Shown here piece after piece: positions 9,137-18,808 of a DNA stretch of 64,000 bases. The position numbers and the translations under genes were made by a program. The stretch's first letter is position 1; every line of letters starts with the position of its first letter. This DNA is from an uncultured Clostridia bacterium. Lineage in GTDB: Bacteria; Bacillota; Clostridia; Monoglobales; Monoglobaceae. The notes below the pieces were generated by a model, which was not told the DNA's origin, made no database searches, and worked only from the letters and a program-made list of their open reading frames with translations. The stretch is taken from assembly GCA_910580105.1 (NCBI GenBank), contig CAJTWN010000003.1:201424-265423 (forward strand), given 5' to 3'.

Positions 9137-9860
9137 TATGTTCATTTGTCTCTTAAATCTGCAAGCAGATACTAAAAGAAAACAGATTGTTTCAGATATT
9201 CATGGATTATCTGCTTAACCGAATTTCTGCACATTCTCTTCGCCGGACAGCATCAGGGCAGACAGAACAAGTTTAAACTATACTTTTCAATTAATGCCTG
9301 TGTAAAAGTTTTTGAAAACATAGTACAACCCCGCTGGTTTTGATCAGTTGTTTTTAACGCCAAATTTATATGCTGCAATCCTTCTGCCGTCAGTGCCTGT
9401 CTATCGAATTCTTTTTACAACGATAAATATGATGAAAAGGACATTGCTTATTCCATACTTTTAACCCCGTCTGCAAACCGCACAAAATTATGGGCGTGCA
9501 AACATAGCGACAATCGGGAAGGTCAGACCACGATTTTGCCTTGCATTGCAGGCACATCCAAAAAACTCTGAACATGCAGCAGGAAAATATAAAAGAATAA
9601 TATTATTCATCTTTACAGGAAATAAATTAAAGATTATTACAAACTTATCAGATGTTGTATGTTGAAAAGAAAAAATCAAAGCTTTTTCACAAGCATAACA
9701 TATTGGAACAAACCATAACGATGTGTCAATGATCCCTTTAGGGAATTTTGGGGGAAAGTTTCTTCTACGGCAGATGAATAAGACCCGGCAAAACGAAAAG
9801 CGGTATGGGACGGCTGCATGCCGCTCCATACCACAAACACATCATAGTATTGTTTTATCT
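9137..9860. other. Intergenic region, probably decayed sequence
   Basis: About 720 bases between serS and the glycoside hydrolase contain only broken short frames, mainly on the minus strand (for example 9390-9575 and 9488-9829). None has a recognisable domain, a convincing ribosome site or consistent codon use. I read it as degraded gene remnants or plain spacer. A small CCCC/GGGG hairpin near 9868-9880 may end the minus-strand gene that follows. Confidence 0.4.
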
Positions 9861-9891
9861 CATACTGCCCCTTTCAGGGGTTATTATTTAT

Positions 9892-12800
9892 TTACTTAAC
9901 ATCCACTGCTGCTGCTTTGGCAATGGGATACAAATCGCTTTTATCCCATAGGAATGCTTTCACACGGCAGGCATTTTCACGGATTGCGTCATTTAATTCC
10001 ATGGTCACTTGAACAGGAATGCCCTTCTGCCCTCCGTTTATGTCTTGTACTTCCGACTTTGCGGCAAGCAGACAATCGTTTTCATCATACACAGCAATAA
10101 TAATCATTGCCGGCAGCGACTGGCCAGTTCCTGTTGAAACGGTCACTTTTGCCGTCACAGCCTCCACACCTGCCAATGTTTCTGCCAGTGCTTCCTCCCC
10201 GTTATAAATTTTTATTTCAGAAATTGTTGTTCCGGCGGAATCAAAGACTACTGCAGAACGGTCTGCAATAACAACCGGCGCATCATATACGGGCACATCA
10301 TAAAAGGTATATGCGCCACCCTCCTTTTCCCAATTTGTCATTGCATATACGATTCCGGTCCGTACATCAATATATACCGGCTCATCAAAGTTCCCGTTTT
10401 CAACACGAATTTCGACCGGTGATGTACTGATTTCATCCGTTGGCGCACCACTGCTGTCCCAAAATGCAAGAATCTGTTTTTTGGTATTTTTATTCTCATA
10501 TGCAGTAAAGTGCAGCGACTTTGTATAATTCGTTTTATATTTATAACCGGAAATTATCTCCACATTTCCGTCAAAAACCGAAGCGATATTTTGATAAGCA
10601 TAAAACGCCTGTTTGGGCTTTCCCATCGTCATTGTTTTTGTATCTACATGGATCAGCCCTTTCCAGTTTGTCCCACCGTCGTCATATTTTAAATCCACCA
10701 AAGTAAAAATACTGATTGGAACTTCTTTCACCCTTGCAGAGAGCATCCTCCGCGCAACCCATTTTGCCTGTTTTAATTCAGTCGAACTCCAGGAAGATAA
10801 CGCGCCGGAACCGCCCTTTCTATGGGGTGCCCCAGTCTCTCCAACCCAAACCTCAATATGATCAGCATAAGAGGCGCAAACATTTTTCCAGGTGGTCAGC
10901 GTATTCGAATCCGGATTGGTGGGATACCCATGTACAGTCACAACATCAAGATTATCTAATTTCCCTTCTGTCTTTAACTTCGACAGAAATGTTTTGAGAT
11001 TACTCGAATCTGACTTCGCAGCAGCCATACCGATCGTTCTGGCCTTCGGCTGTACTTCCTTTACAATATCAGATGTTCTGATGAAAAATTCCGCATACTC
11101 GCCGATTGTACAGGAACCATGGTCTGCTTCGTTCCAAATTTCCCATTCAAAAACTTTATCCTTGAAATGTGTAACAAGAGCGCGCACCCAATTATCCCAG
11201 GCCTCCAACGCCTCTTCAGAGGTCGGAATTCCCCCGGAAAGGGTAGTACCGCCACCTCCCGGATAAATAGAATTGCCATAGCATAGGCAAATCCATGGAT
11301 GCACGTTTCGGGATAATGCGTCATCAACGACCTCATCCAGCCATGCCCAATCATATACGCCCTTTTGTTTTTCACATTTTGCCCAGCCGCCCTGAATCCG
11401 CATCCTGTTTGCACCAGTTTGACCCACATATTCCTTATAATCATTATAAATTGCCATATCCCGGTCAAGGCATTCACATCCAATAGACCAGTATTTACAA
11501 TCCACCTCACTGGAAGATTTTTTCTTCAGCTCTCCCAAATATTCATATTGAATAGAGGTTGCGCGGCAGGTGAAATTCACCTGCCCAGTGGGTACCTTTT
11601 CTCCGGCCGCCCCATAGAGTATTGCATAAAGGCTGTGGTCCCCTGCCTGTGCATCTGTATACACCCCCTGGAAGGGTTCTGTTGCAGACTCGCCGATTTT
11701 GTTTCCATCCACATAATATTCAACTTTCGCAACAGAACCTGAAATACAGTTCGCCTCTATCGTGATCGGAATGGCCTGCCCCTCGACAAACTCATCCCCC
11801 TCTTTAGGCGAAAGTATTTCTCCTGCCGGTTCCGTATAGGTTGTACGTATTTTATCCGGATAATAGGTCGTTATCTGCCGGCCTATATTATTTTCTTCCC
11901 CTTCACATCTCGGTTCAATTGTACAAAAAATGTAATGCCCGGCATCGTCTTCTTTTATCTGATACGTTGACTTCACACTGGTCGTTTCGGCCAGAAATTC
12001 CACATCCTTCTTATATTCCGCATCCGATGACCGATACCAGCGAATCACACTCCCTTTTTCCGGGATATTTTCATCATGCCGATATGTATAGTGCAAATTC
12101 AGGGTTTGCCCAACCACAGGATCACCGGTAATCTGTCCGTCAGATACCACCGGCCGCTTTGCTCCTGATATATAGGAAACTGTCATATCATCAATTGCCA
12201 GATAGCTCTCTCCCGTAAAACATAAACTTGCAATTCCATCTGCCATATAATACTCCCCTTCTGTTCCATTGGGATACCATTTCCTGTCTTCCGTCCCTAA
12301 AACAGTATAATTATCAGCAGAGCCTGTTCGATAGCTTGTGGTTACGGTCTGATTATCAAGATCATAGGCCACTTTTATCCATGGATAGCCCTTGGCACTG
12401 ATTACCTCCTTATAACCATCCATCTTATTAAATGTAAACTTGTCTATATAGGAATTACCTGTACGAATATTGGTTCTCCACGCAGAATTCACAAAATACT
12501 GAAAGATATTCACAATGTCCGAAGTGGTTCCATATCCCGTCTTCGGTTCAGAATAGGTATATAAAAAATTTGTGGTGCTTTGTCCATATCTTTTTACACG
12601 AAATTCCACCGTCAGCTTACCATCTATATACTTTTGCGGCAGATTAAGATATGCTTCGGTTTCATTTTTAAACAAATAACTGCCTGTATCCATTACCATC
12701 GAATTATTGACCGGTGGATTTGTATCGGTTGAAAGTTTAATTAAAGACGCATCCGGAAAGGTATTTCCAAAGGTCTTTCCATCTTTTTTTACAAATGTCC

Positions 12801-12984
12801 ATTGTAACTGCCCATCTTTATACAATTCCTTAACCGTATCTGCATCATTGGTTACCACATGATAGCTGCCAGACTCGAAATCATCTGCATACAAAATGAT
12901 GGCCTGTTCATCCTCTTCTGCAAAACAAGGCGCAATGTTTATTCCCAATACCACACTGAGCAATAAAACAAAAATTTTTTTCAT
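9892..12984 (-). CDS. Secreted multidomain glycoside hydrolase, clan-A (GH39/GH5-like) catalytic domain
   Basis: About 1030 residues. Start ATG at 12984 is chosen because AGGAGG lies nine bases upstream; the frame also opens at a TTG three codons earlier. Signal peptide: KKIFVLLLSVVLGINIAPCFA. Residues ~30-275 look like a concanavalin-type carbohydrate-binding domain. An Ig-like domain covers ~280-380, and a second Ig-like domain (ILSPKEGDEFVEGQ ... VEYYVDGNKIG) covers ~390-475. A TIM-barrel region covers ~495-805, and a beta-rich tail follows. The barrel carries WEIWNEADHG (Glu about 619, acid/base) and VWVGETGA (Glu about 716, nucleophile), the paired glutamates of clan GH-A. It probably degrades an external polysaccharide; the substrate is unknown. 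It diverges from an AraC regulator that likely controls it. Confidence 0.85.
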   Translation of the reverse strand: MKKIFVLLLSVVLGINIAPCFAEEDEQAIILYADDFESGSYHVVTNDADTVKELYKDGQLQWTFVKKDGKTFGNTFPDASLIKLSTDTNPPVNNSMVMDTGSYLFKNETEAYLNLPQKYIDGKLTVEFRVKRYGQSTTNFLYTYSEPKTGYGTTSDIVNIFQYFVNSAWRTNIRTGNSYIDKFTFNKMDGYKEVISAKGYPWIKVAYDLDNQTVTTSYRTGSADNYTVLGTEDRKWYPNGTEGEYYMADGIASLCFTGESYLAIDDMTVSYISGAKRPVVSDGQITGDPVVGQTLNLHYTYRHDENIPEKGSVIRWYRSSDAEYKKDVEFLAETTSVKSTYQIKEDDAGHYIFCTIEPRCEGEENNIGRQITTYYPDKIRTTYTEPAGEILSPKEGDEFVEGQAIPITIEANCISGSVAKVEYYVDGNKIGESATEPFQGVYTDAQAGDHSLYAILYGAAGEKVPTGQVNFTCRATSIQYEYLGELKKKSSSEVDCKYWSIGCECLDRDMAIYNDYKEYVGQTGANRMRIQGGWAKCEKQKGVYDWAWLDEVVDDALSRNVHPWICLCYGNSIYPGGGGTTLSGGIPTSEEALEAWDNWVRALVTHFKDKVFEWEIWNEADHGSCTIGEYAEFFIRTSDIVKEVQPKARTIGMAAAKSDSSNLKTFLSKLKTEGKLDNLDVVTVHGYPTNPDSNTLTTWKNVCASYADHIEVWVGETGAPHRKGGSGALSSWSSTELKQAKWVARRMLSARVKEVPISIFTLVDLKYDDGGTNWKGLIHVDTKTMTMGKPKQAFYAYQNIASVFDGNVEIISGYKYKTNYTKSLHFTAYENKNTKKQILAFWDSSGAPTDEISTSPVEIRVENGNFDEPVYIDVRTGIVYAMTNWEKEGGAYTFYDVPVYDAPVVIADRSAVVFDSAGTTISEIKIYNGEEALAETLAGVEAVTAKVTVSTGTGQSLPAMIIIAVYDENDCLLAAKSEVQDINGGQKGIPVQVTMELNDAIRENACRVKAFLWDKSDLYPIAKAAAVDVK

Positions 12985-13119
12985 TTCTTTCAACCTCCTT
13001 TTTATTTAGTATAAAAGAGTTTCATTAAAAATTCTATTCTTTTTATTACTACACGAAAAAAAGTATTCAAAATATAACAATTCTTTCCTAAAATACAACA
13101 CAAAAGACCCTAAACGTGT

Positions 13120-13125
13120 TATAAT
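13120..13125 (+). promoter_or_regulatory. Predicted -10 element for the AraC-type gene
   Basis: TATAAT lies 31 bp before the regulator start. No good -35 is seen at 17 bp upstream, which suits a promoter that needs an activator, possibly its own product. Confidence 0.35.
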
Positions 13126-13156
13126 AGTAAAAAATTATTGATGGGTGGAGATAAAA

Positions 13157-13987
13157 ATGCGTGATTTTGATAATATCCCCTCCGATTTTGTTATTCAGCT
13201 GAAGGACCGGAGCCAAAAAAGCATCCGGGGATGCCCCCATTATCACAATAGCTTTGAATTTTTTTATCTATGTGAAGGTGAACTGGATTACCACATCGGA
13301 AATTCAACCTATCATATGCAAAAGGGCAGCATCGTCATGATGAAACCCGGTATTCTTCACTGGGCAGGCGACTACAAAAAACCAGACCGAAAAAGAATAT
13401 TACTGTATCTCAAAAAACAATTTTTCCAGGAAATTCTGAAGGAAAAGCCGGATTTCCTGGATTTCTTTGACAAACAATATGTCTCCCTTACAATAAATCA
13501 GCAAAGAAAAGTTGAAGAACTCTTCGACCAACTTTTTGAAGAATACTATCGGGACAGCGGCGCCAATATGATATTTGTCAAAGCACTGGTTGTTCAGCTG
13601 TTCTGCCTGATTGACCGCTATACTTCAGAAACAGCGTATGAAAAATCACTCCCCGCCGCCGCTAAAATCCTACCGGAAAAAATCCAGAATGCCATCCAAT
13701 ATATTGAAGAAAATTACGCGGAGAATCTAACACTGGCTGCAACCGCCGCCTTTATCGGTACACATCCAAACCATTTAAGCCGAACTTTTAAACAATGTAC
13801 CAATTATACTTTTTCCGCATATGTGCAGCAAGTCAAATTAAAACACGCTGCAGATTTATTGCTGCATACGGATTTAAATATTACCCAAATTGCATTGGAT
13901 ACGGGCTATAATTCCCTTAACCATTTCTGCAAAAGTTTTAAAAAATTAAAGGGTATATCCCCCTTAAAATTTCGAAAAAAAACATAA
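13157..13987 (+). CDS. AraC family transcriptional regulator with cupin sensor domain
   Basis: 276 residues. ATG at 13157 is preferred, with GGTGGAG six bases upstream, over the GTG four codons earlier. The N-terminal half is a cupin sugar-binding domain (CPHYHNSFEFFYLCEGELDYHIG, MMKPGILHWAGD). The C-terminal ~100 residues contain the two helix-turn-helix motifs (LTLAATAAFIGTHPNHLSRTFKQCT and ITQIALDTGYNSLNHFCKSFKKLKG) and end with the family's typical SPLKFRKK. It diverges from the secreted glycoside hydrolase across a 172-bp gap, the standard arrangement for a sugar-responsive activator of its neighbour. Confidence 0.9.
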   Translation: MRDFDNIPSDFVIQLKDRSQKSIRGCPHYHNSFEFFYLCEGELDYHIGNSTYHMQKGSIVMMKPGILHWAGDYKKPDRKRILLYLKKQFFQEILKEKPDFLDFFDKQYVSLTINQQRKVEELFDQLFEEYYRDSGANMIFVKALVVQLFCLIDRYTSETAYEKSLPAAAKILPEKIQNAIQYIEENYAENLTLAATAAFIGTHPNHLSRTFKQCTNYTFSAYVQQVKLKHAADLLLHTDLNITQIALDTGYNSLNHFCKSFKKLKGISPLKFRKKT

Positions 13988-14140
13988 TTCATGCAAAAAA
14001 TTTCATCAATCATCTTTTAAAGTTTAAAAGAATTTTGCATAAAATTATGCCTCATTTCATTTTCGGTTTAGCAGATAACAATCGGCCTTTGCTTTATATC
14101 CTGTGGCGGTAAATAAAGCTTCTGCTCTTTTGGAAACATA

Positions 14141-14222
14141 AAAAGACGCCTGGTGAACCGACCTCCTAATCGTTAGATTTTGGTCTAACTTTTGGGGGTC
14201 GGTTCATGACTCAGCGTCTTTT
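14141..14222. terminator. Long three-part hairpin between convergent genes
   Basis: Nested inverted repeats: AAAAGACGC/GCGTCTTTT (14141-14149/14214-14222), TGAACCGACC/GGTCGGTTCA (14154-14163/14197-14206) and GTTAGA/TCTAAC (14172-14177/14184-14189). T runs flank it on both strands, so it can terminate both the AraC gene and the hydrogenase operon. The TGAACCGACC...AAAAGTTAGAC arm also resembles termini of IS3-family elements, so it may be a mini-element remnant. Confidence 0.7.
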
Positions 14223-14251
14223 TATATACACATTTTTTATCAGACAAAAAA

Positions 14252-15694
14252 TTACTGCAAGTGCTCAATAGAACCTAAAATGGTCTGCTCTTTTGCCTCT
14301 TTTCCATATTTGTCCACTTCCGCTTTATTCCGCGGGCCATGGGTCAGACATCCGGCGCCGCCGATACAGCCGTTGACACAGGCCATACCCTCGATAAAGT
14401 TTTCCTTCAGTACGCCCTTAGAGGCCTTCAACAGTGCCGTCCGGCACTCCTCAATACCGTCGCAGGACACACCTTTCAATTCAAAGTCATCTATTCCTTG
14501 TTCCTTCAAAGATTCAGCCACCGCTTCGGCCAGACCGCCGCAGCGGGCAAATATTCTTCCAAAATAAGAGGCGTTATCCAGAACACCTTCCGGCAGTTCT
14601 GTCATATCAATATCACGGCTGTCAATCAACGCCTGCAATTCACTGAATGTTAAAGCACTGTCCACATAGGGTTTTACCTCATCCCACTGGATTTCCATCT
14701 TCTTCGCTGTACACGGCCCAATAAAGACCACCTTTGCCGTTGGGTCTGTCTTCTTTATGTATTTTGAAATTGTTGCCATCGGTGACAGATTATGCGAAAC
14801 CTTATCCTTCAATTCGGGAAAGGACTGCCGGATATAGGTCACAAAGGCCGGGCAGCAGGAACTGGTCAGAAATCCTTTCTCTGCAAGTTCTGCCGCCTCG
14901 GATGCGGCAACCATATCAGCGCCCAATGCGGCTTCCACCACACTGTGGAACCCAAGCTCTTTAATTGCACTGATTACCTGTCCCAGTTTTAAGGTTGAAT
15001 CATACACAAACTGACTGGCAATAGACGGCGCAATAACGGCATAAACCTTATATTTTGTATTATTTTCACTCTTTTTTATCATATCAATAACATTCAGCAT
15101 AAAGGATTTGTCCATAATGGCGCCGAAAGGACACTGGTAAACACACGCTCCGCAGGAGATACATTTCTCATTGTCAATCTTTGCGGATTTATCTTCTTCA
15201 TTCATACTGATGGCATTGATTTTACAAGCCTGCACACATGGCCGGACATAATTGGTAATCGCACTGTAAGGACAAACCTTTGCACACATACCACAGTTCA
15301 CACATTTATCCTTGTCAATCCGGGCCTTCTGATTTTCATCAAATGAAATTGCGTCCCGCTTGCAGGCATCCTGACAACGGTGAGCAATACAGCCGCGGCA
15401 GTTCTGGCTCACTTCATAACCGCCGACCGGACATTCATCGCAGGCAATGTTCAAAACTTCAATAACATTCGGATTGGCTTTGTTGCCTCCGGATGCCATA
15501 TCAATTCTTTGTGCAACTATAGCACGTTCTTTATAGATACAGCACCGCATGGTTGGTTTATCACCGACAATCTTGCTGGCGATATTGTTAAAGCTCCCCA
15601 TCAATGTATCTTCCCAGGCATGCCGGGCCACTTCACGCAATACCTTATATTCCAAATGCTGTACCTGTGTATCAAATTTTCTGATTGGTTTCAT
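14252..15694 (-). CDS. Group B-type [FeFe] hydrogenase, monomeric
   Basis: 480 residues, matching the group B1/B3 family. A Cys-rich N-terminus (about 85-190) carries several ferredoxin-type [4Fe-4S] motifs, such as CVNCGMCAKVCP and CISCGACVYQCP. The H-cluster domain follows. It has TSSCCPAF (Cys 280/281), IGPCTAKKMEI (Cys 328) and EGMACVNGCIGGAG (Cys 439/443), the three conserved cluster-binding loops. Such enzymes interconvert protons and H2 with ferredoxin-level electrons in the cytoplasm; the physiological direction is uncertain. It is the last gene of the operon, 28 bp after the phosphatase, with AGAGGTGG before the ATG. Maturases HydEFG are not in this window. Confidence 0.9.
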   Translation of the reverse strand: MKPIRKFDTQVQHLEYKVLREVARHAWEDTLMGSFNNIASKIVGDKPTMRCCIYKERAIVAQRIDMASGGNKANPNVIEVLNIACDECPVGGYEVSQNCRGCIAHRCQDACKRDAISFDENQKARIDKDKCVNCGMCAKVCPYSAITNYVRPCVQACKINAISMNEEDKSAKIDNEKCISCGACVYQCPFGAIMDKSFMLNVIDMIKKSENNTKYKVYAVIAPSIASQFVYDSTLKLGQVISAIKELGFHSVVEAALGADMVAASEAAELAEKGFLTSSCCPAFVTYIRQSFPELKDKVSHNLSPMATISKYIKKTDPTAKVVFIGPCTAKKMEIQWDEVKPYVDSALTFSELQALIDSRDIDMTELPEGVLDNASYFGRIFARCGGLAEAVAESLKEQGIDDFELKGVSCDGIEECRTALLKASKGVLKENFIEGMACVNGCIGGAGCLTHGPRNKAEVDKYGKEAKEQTILGSIEHLQ

Positions 15695-15722
15695 ATTCCA
15701 CCTCTTGATTTTGTAAATATAT

Positions 15723-16892
15723 TTAATAGTAGGTCAAAGTAACCGTCTTTCCCATCTGCTTCAAACACTCCGTCAATTCCTCAATCAGCCGCAGCTTGAT
15801 ACTGAAGGTTATTGGAAGATCAGGGTTTTGATGGGCTGAATTAATAGCCTTACCTACAAAGAAATTAATGTCTGTCGCCTCCTGAAACAAAAGTCTTGCA
15901 ATGCAGGATGCGCCATCCTTTTTTATGCTCCATTTTTCAAACATACTATTATCATCCAGATAATTTTTTGCATATTCCAGAACATGACTGACGGTAATCA
16001 CCCCTTCGGTTACTAAATCTACGCCGTCAATCTTTGCAGTCGGCGGCACTTTGGGATCGAAATAGTCAATCTCTGTTTCCACTTCCTTCCCAAGATACCG
16101 GGCCGCAATGGTTGATGTTGTGCCGCCGCAGACAATATGTTTGCCTTCCCTGCCAAAGAAGGCCGATAACATCTCTTCATCGTCTGCCTTGTTTGCCGGC
16201 GGGCCAATCATCAGGTTGCACATCTTTCTTTTCCGTATCTGCACGGTTGCGATGGTGGTATCATCTCCCGGCCGGTAAGCATAAAGCCGGTTACACTCAT
16301 CAGAAATCAGGGATGTAATGGTCTTTGCTGTCAATTTCTTTGTGTATCTCCCTTCAATAAATGTGATGATATTCTCCCGCTGCCAGCCATAGTTTAAAAC
16401 CTCGCCCACACCGGCGTAAATAGCGCCGTCACTCATGGTGATAAAGACATCATCCAGCTCCAGCTTCAGCCGGCTTTCACAAATCGTCTTTCCCTCTATA
16501 ATGCGCTTTTGAACAGGATAATCAAAATGTACCCCATTCCGAAGAAGAATGACCATAGGATTGTCAAACTGGATTATTTCAACTTCCTGATTATCAATGA
16601 ACCGCATAATGGTAAAGGTAGAATACGCAACACCTCTGCGCTGACATACAGGCAGTGTGGCGGCAATGGTCGCAACACAATCGTCAACACTCATCTTTTC
16701 AGCAATCATGGTTGAAATAATTTTGGAAGTCAGCGTAGCAAGAATATTTGCCTTCACACCACTGCCCAGCCCATCCGCCAAAACAACAATCAGTTCCTTG
16801 TCCTGCCGGACTACCTCCACCATATCACCGCAAAGCTGCTCTCCCTGTTTATTTAAACTGAGATATCCAACGTCTGCAAATAAATCATTCAT
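15723..16892 (-). CDS. SpoIIE-like PP2C family serine/threonine phosphatase
   Basis: 389 residues. The first ~200 form a PP2C/SpoIIE phosphatase domain: metal-ligand motifs GDMVEVV...LVVLADGLGSG and TMSDGAIYAG, and a final RPGDDTTIATVQI. The last ~180 residues form a second, less familiar domain with GGTTSTIAARYLGKEV. The start overlaps the end of the hydS-like gene by 8 bp, which implies translational coupling. Phosphatases of this kind sit beside group C hydrogenases in several Clostridia, where the hydrogenase is thought to sense H2 and the phosphatase to pass on the signal. That role is inferred; this is not the sporulation SpoIIE, since it lacks its membrane domain. Confidence 0.88.
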   Translation of the reverse strand: MNDLFADVGYLSLNKQGEQLCGDMVEVVRQDKELIVVLADGLGSGVKANILATLTSKIISTMIAEKMSVDDCVATIAATLPVCQRRGVAYSTFTIMRFIDNQEVEIIQFDNPMVILLRNGVHFDYPVQKRIIEGKTICESRLKLELDDVFITMSDGAIYAGVGEVLNYGWQRENIITFIEGRYTKKLTAKTITSLISDECNRLYAYRPGDDTTIATVQIRKRKMCNLMIGPPANKADDEEMLSAFFGREGKHIVCGGTTSTIAARYLGKEVETEIDYFDPKVPPTAKIDGVDLVTEGVITVSHVLEYAKNYLDDNSMFEKWSIKKDGASCIARLLFQEATDINFFVGKAINSAHQNPDLPITFSIKLRLIEELTECLKQMGKTVTLTYY

Positions 16893-18558
16893 CCGCCAAT
16901 GTCTCCTTTAATTTCGTCAGTGCAATTTTGGTCTCCGCAGTTGTCTCTCCCAGCAAAGACGCAATCTCCTGCACAACGCGCATCTGTTTTTCTACCACTT
17001 TATCTGTAATTTCCACCACTTTTTTACTGTGATCCTCTTTGCTCATCCGGATACGTTCCTCTTCTGTTACATCTTTCATAATACTCATCACAATGTTGTA
17101 TTCCTTGTCATAGAGGATGGTCTCATCCACATATTTGTCGTATTGCTCCAGATACTTCCGAACCTCTTCTCTGCGTTTTGGCTCATTCATTGCCAGCAGG
17201 TAATCCGTCGGATCCAACAGCTTCATAATAGATTCACCCGCAACATCCCGCTGATTTTTTACATTCAATATCTTCTGTGCCGCGGTATTCATCTGCTGAA
17301 TTTCAAGCTGTTCATTGAGCACAAAAATCCCATTGGGCGTGTTGCTGATAATTTTATCGGAAAAAGACTCCGCCTTATCCTTCAAGTAGGGCAGACACAT
17401 GGAGAGATCTGCCTTTCCGCTGAGCACTGCGGCCGCCTTTTCACGACAGGTATTATATCCGCAGCTGCCGCAGTTCAGCTCCTGTTCCGGTGAGTTCTTG
17501 CCCATTTTCCGCAGAATTTCTTCAATAGCGGCACTTCCCGGCCGCGGCTGCGCCTTCCCTTCAAAGGGCATTGCCTTTGCCAGCTTTTCCGAAGCAGCAT
17601 CCTGAACAGAAAAATCCGTCTTCCCGGCAAACCGGTTGACTTCCATATACTCCTGCACATGATAATATTTTCCGCTGCCCATTGCAGGACCGCCAATACA
17701 GCTTCCCCGGCAGGCCGACATTTCAATGAAACAATCTTCTATCTTTCCATTCTCAATATCTTCCAACGCCGCCATACACTCTTCAACGCCGTCAATGGCC
17801 ATATAGGCAAAGTCTTTTTCCTTATCCATAGAACGCAAAATCCCGCCCGTGACAGGAAAAAGCCTTGAACGGCCGCGCTCGCGGCTGTCAGGCGTTTCTT
17901 CAAAGGTCACATGTTCCTCGTCCATCCAAAGGGACAATTCCTCAAAGGTAAGTACACAGTCAACAATCCCCGCATATTTGTCCGCTTCATCCTTTTTGGA
18001 AATACACGGCCCAACAAAAACCGTGTAACATCCCGGATGATCCTCTTTCAGTTTCTGACAATGTGCAAGCATCGGCGACTGAATATGGGCAAGATATTTA
18101 AGCGCCACCGGATATTGCTTCTGAATCAGGGTGTTGACGCTGTGACAGCAAGAGGAAATAATGACCTTTTGCTGCCGGCCGGCAACCATTTTCTCATATT
18201 CCCTTTTGACAATCTGGGCGCCAATCGCGGTCTCTTCCGCCGCAGCAAACCCCAGTTTCTGCAAAGCTGCCTCCATCATGTCCATATGTACACCCGGATA
18301 ATTTGCAATGTAAGACGGGGCAACACTGACATAAACAGGTGTTCCTTCTGCAATCAAACGTTTTGCAACATGAACATCACTGCGGATTTCCTTGGCATTT
18401 TGAGGGCAGTTGACAAAACAGCGTCCACAAAGGATACACTCATCTTCAATGATATGCGCCTGATTATCGGAAAACCGGATGGATTTCACCGGGCATGACC
18501 GGATACACTTATAACAATTTTTACAATTTGACTTTTTCAGCTGCAGGCATCCACTCAT
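16885..18558 (-). CDS. hydS: Group C (sensory) [FeFe] hydrogenase with PAS domain
   Basis: 557 residues. ATG at 18558 is preferred, with GAGGTG six bases upstream overlapping the previous stop. Two N-terminal [4Fe-4S] motifs (CKNCYKCIRSCP, CILCGRCFVNCP) are followed by an H-cluster domain with altered loops: ISSCCHSVN, VGPCISKKDE and EMSACRGSCIGG. A CxxCxxxxC cluster motif lies near 366-374, with Cys 391 as the likely fourth ligand. A PAS domain (about 405-500) and a helical tail follow. Replacing the catalytic TSCCP proline with His and ending in PAS are marks of group C enzymes, considered H2 sensors. The C-terminal helix may contact the adjacent phosphatase. Confidence 0.88.
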   Translation of the reverse strand: MSGCLQLKKSNCKNCYKCIRSCPVKSIRFSDNQAHIIEDECILCGRCFVNCPQNAKEIRSDVHVAKRLIAEGTPVYVSVAPSYIANYPGVHMDMMEAALQKLGFAAAEETAIGAQIVKREYEKMVAGRQQKVIISSCCHSVNTLIQKQYPVALKYLAHIQSPMLAHCQKLKEDHPGCYTVFVGPCISKKDEADKYAGIVDCVLTFEELSLWMDEEHVTFEETPDSRERGRSRLFPVTGGILRSMDKEKDFAYMAIDGVEECMAALEDIENGKIEDCFIEMSACRGSCIGGPAMGSGKYYHVQEYMEVNRFAGKTDFSVQDAASEKLAKAMPFEGKAQPRPGSAAIEEILRKMGKNSPEQELNCGSCGYNTCREKAAAVLSGKADLSMCLPYLKDKAESFSDKIISNTPNGIFVLNEQLEIQQMNTAAQKILNVKNQRDVAGESIMKLLDPTDYLLAMNEPKRREEVRKYLEQYDKYVDETILYDKEYNIVMSIMKDVTEEERIRMSKEDHSKKVVEITDKVVEKQMRVVQEIASLLGETTAETKIALTKLKETLADE

Positions 18559-18568
18559 TTCTATCACC

Positions 18569-18808
18569 TCACAGCGCTTTTAAAACGTGTTCTTCAAAGA
18601 AAGCATCAAAAGCGTCTGCTTTCACTCCAAGTACCTGATCATCTATTTTAACACTGACGCCATTGGTACAGTTTCCGAGACAAAAGGCCGCCTTTAAATT
18701 CACCTTATCTTCCAAATGATATTTTTCAATATTCTCTTTCATCAGAGTAATAATATCATATGAACCCTTCAGATGACAGGAACTTCCAACACAAACACTA
18801 ATTTCCAT
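18569..18808 (-). CDS. Thioredoxin-like [2Fe-2S] ferredoxin (NuoE-like)
   Basis: A 79-residue protein with four cysteines in the NuoE/HoxE pattern: CVGSSC at 6-11 and CLGNC at 43-47, binding one [2Fe-2S] cluster. Compared with full NuoE it keeps only the thioredoxin-like C-terminal domain. It opens the hydrogenase operon and its stop overlaps the ribosome site of the next gene. It probably relays electrons to or from the sensory hydrogenase. The function is inferred from position and motif. Confidence 0.88.
   Translation of the reverse strand: MEISVCVGSSCHLKGSYDIITLMKENIEKYHLEDKVNLKAAFCLGNCTNGVSVKIDDQVLGVKADAFDAFFEEHVLKAL

Noticed and set aside
9488..9829. 113-residue minus-strand frame between serS and the glycoside hydrolase
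   Set aside because: No ribosome site or family features; neighbouring frames look equally broken.
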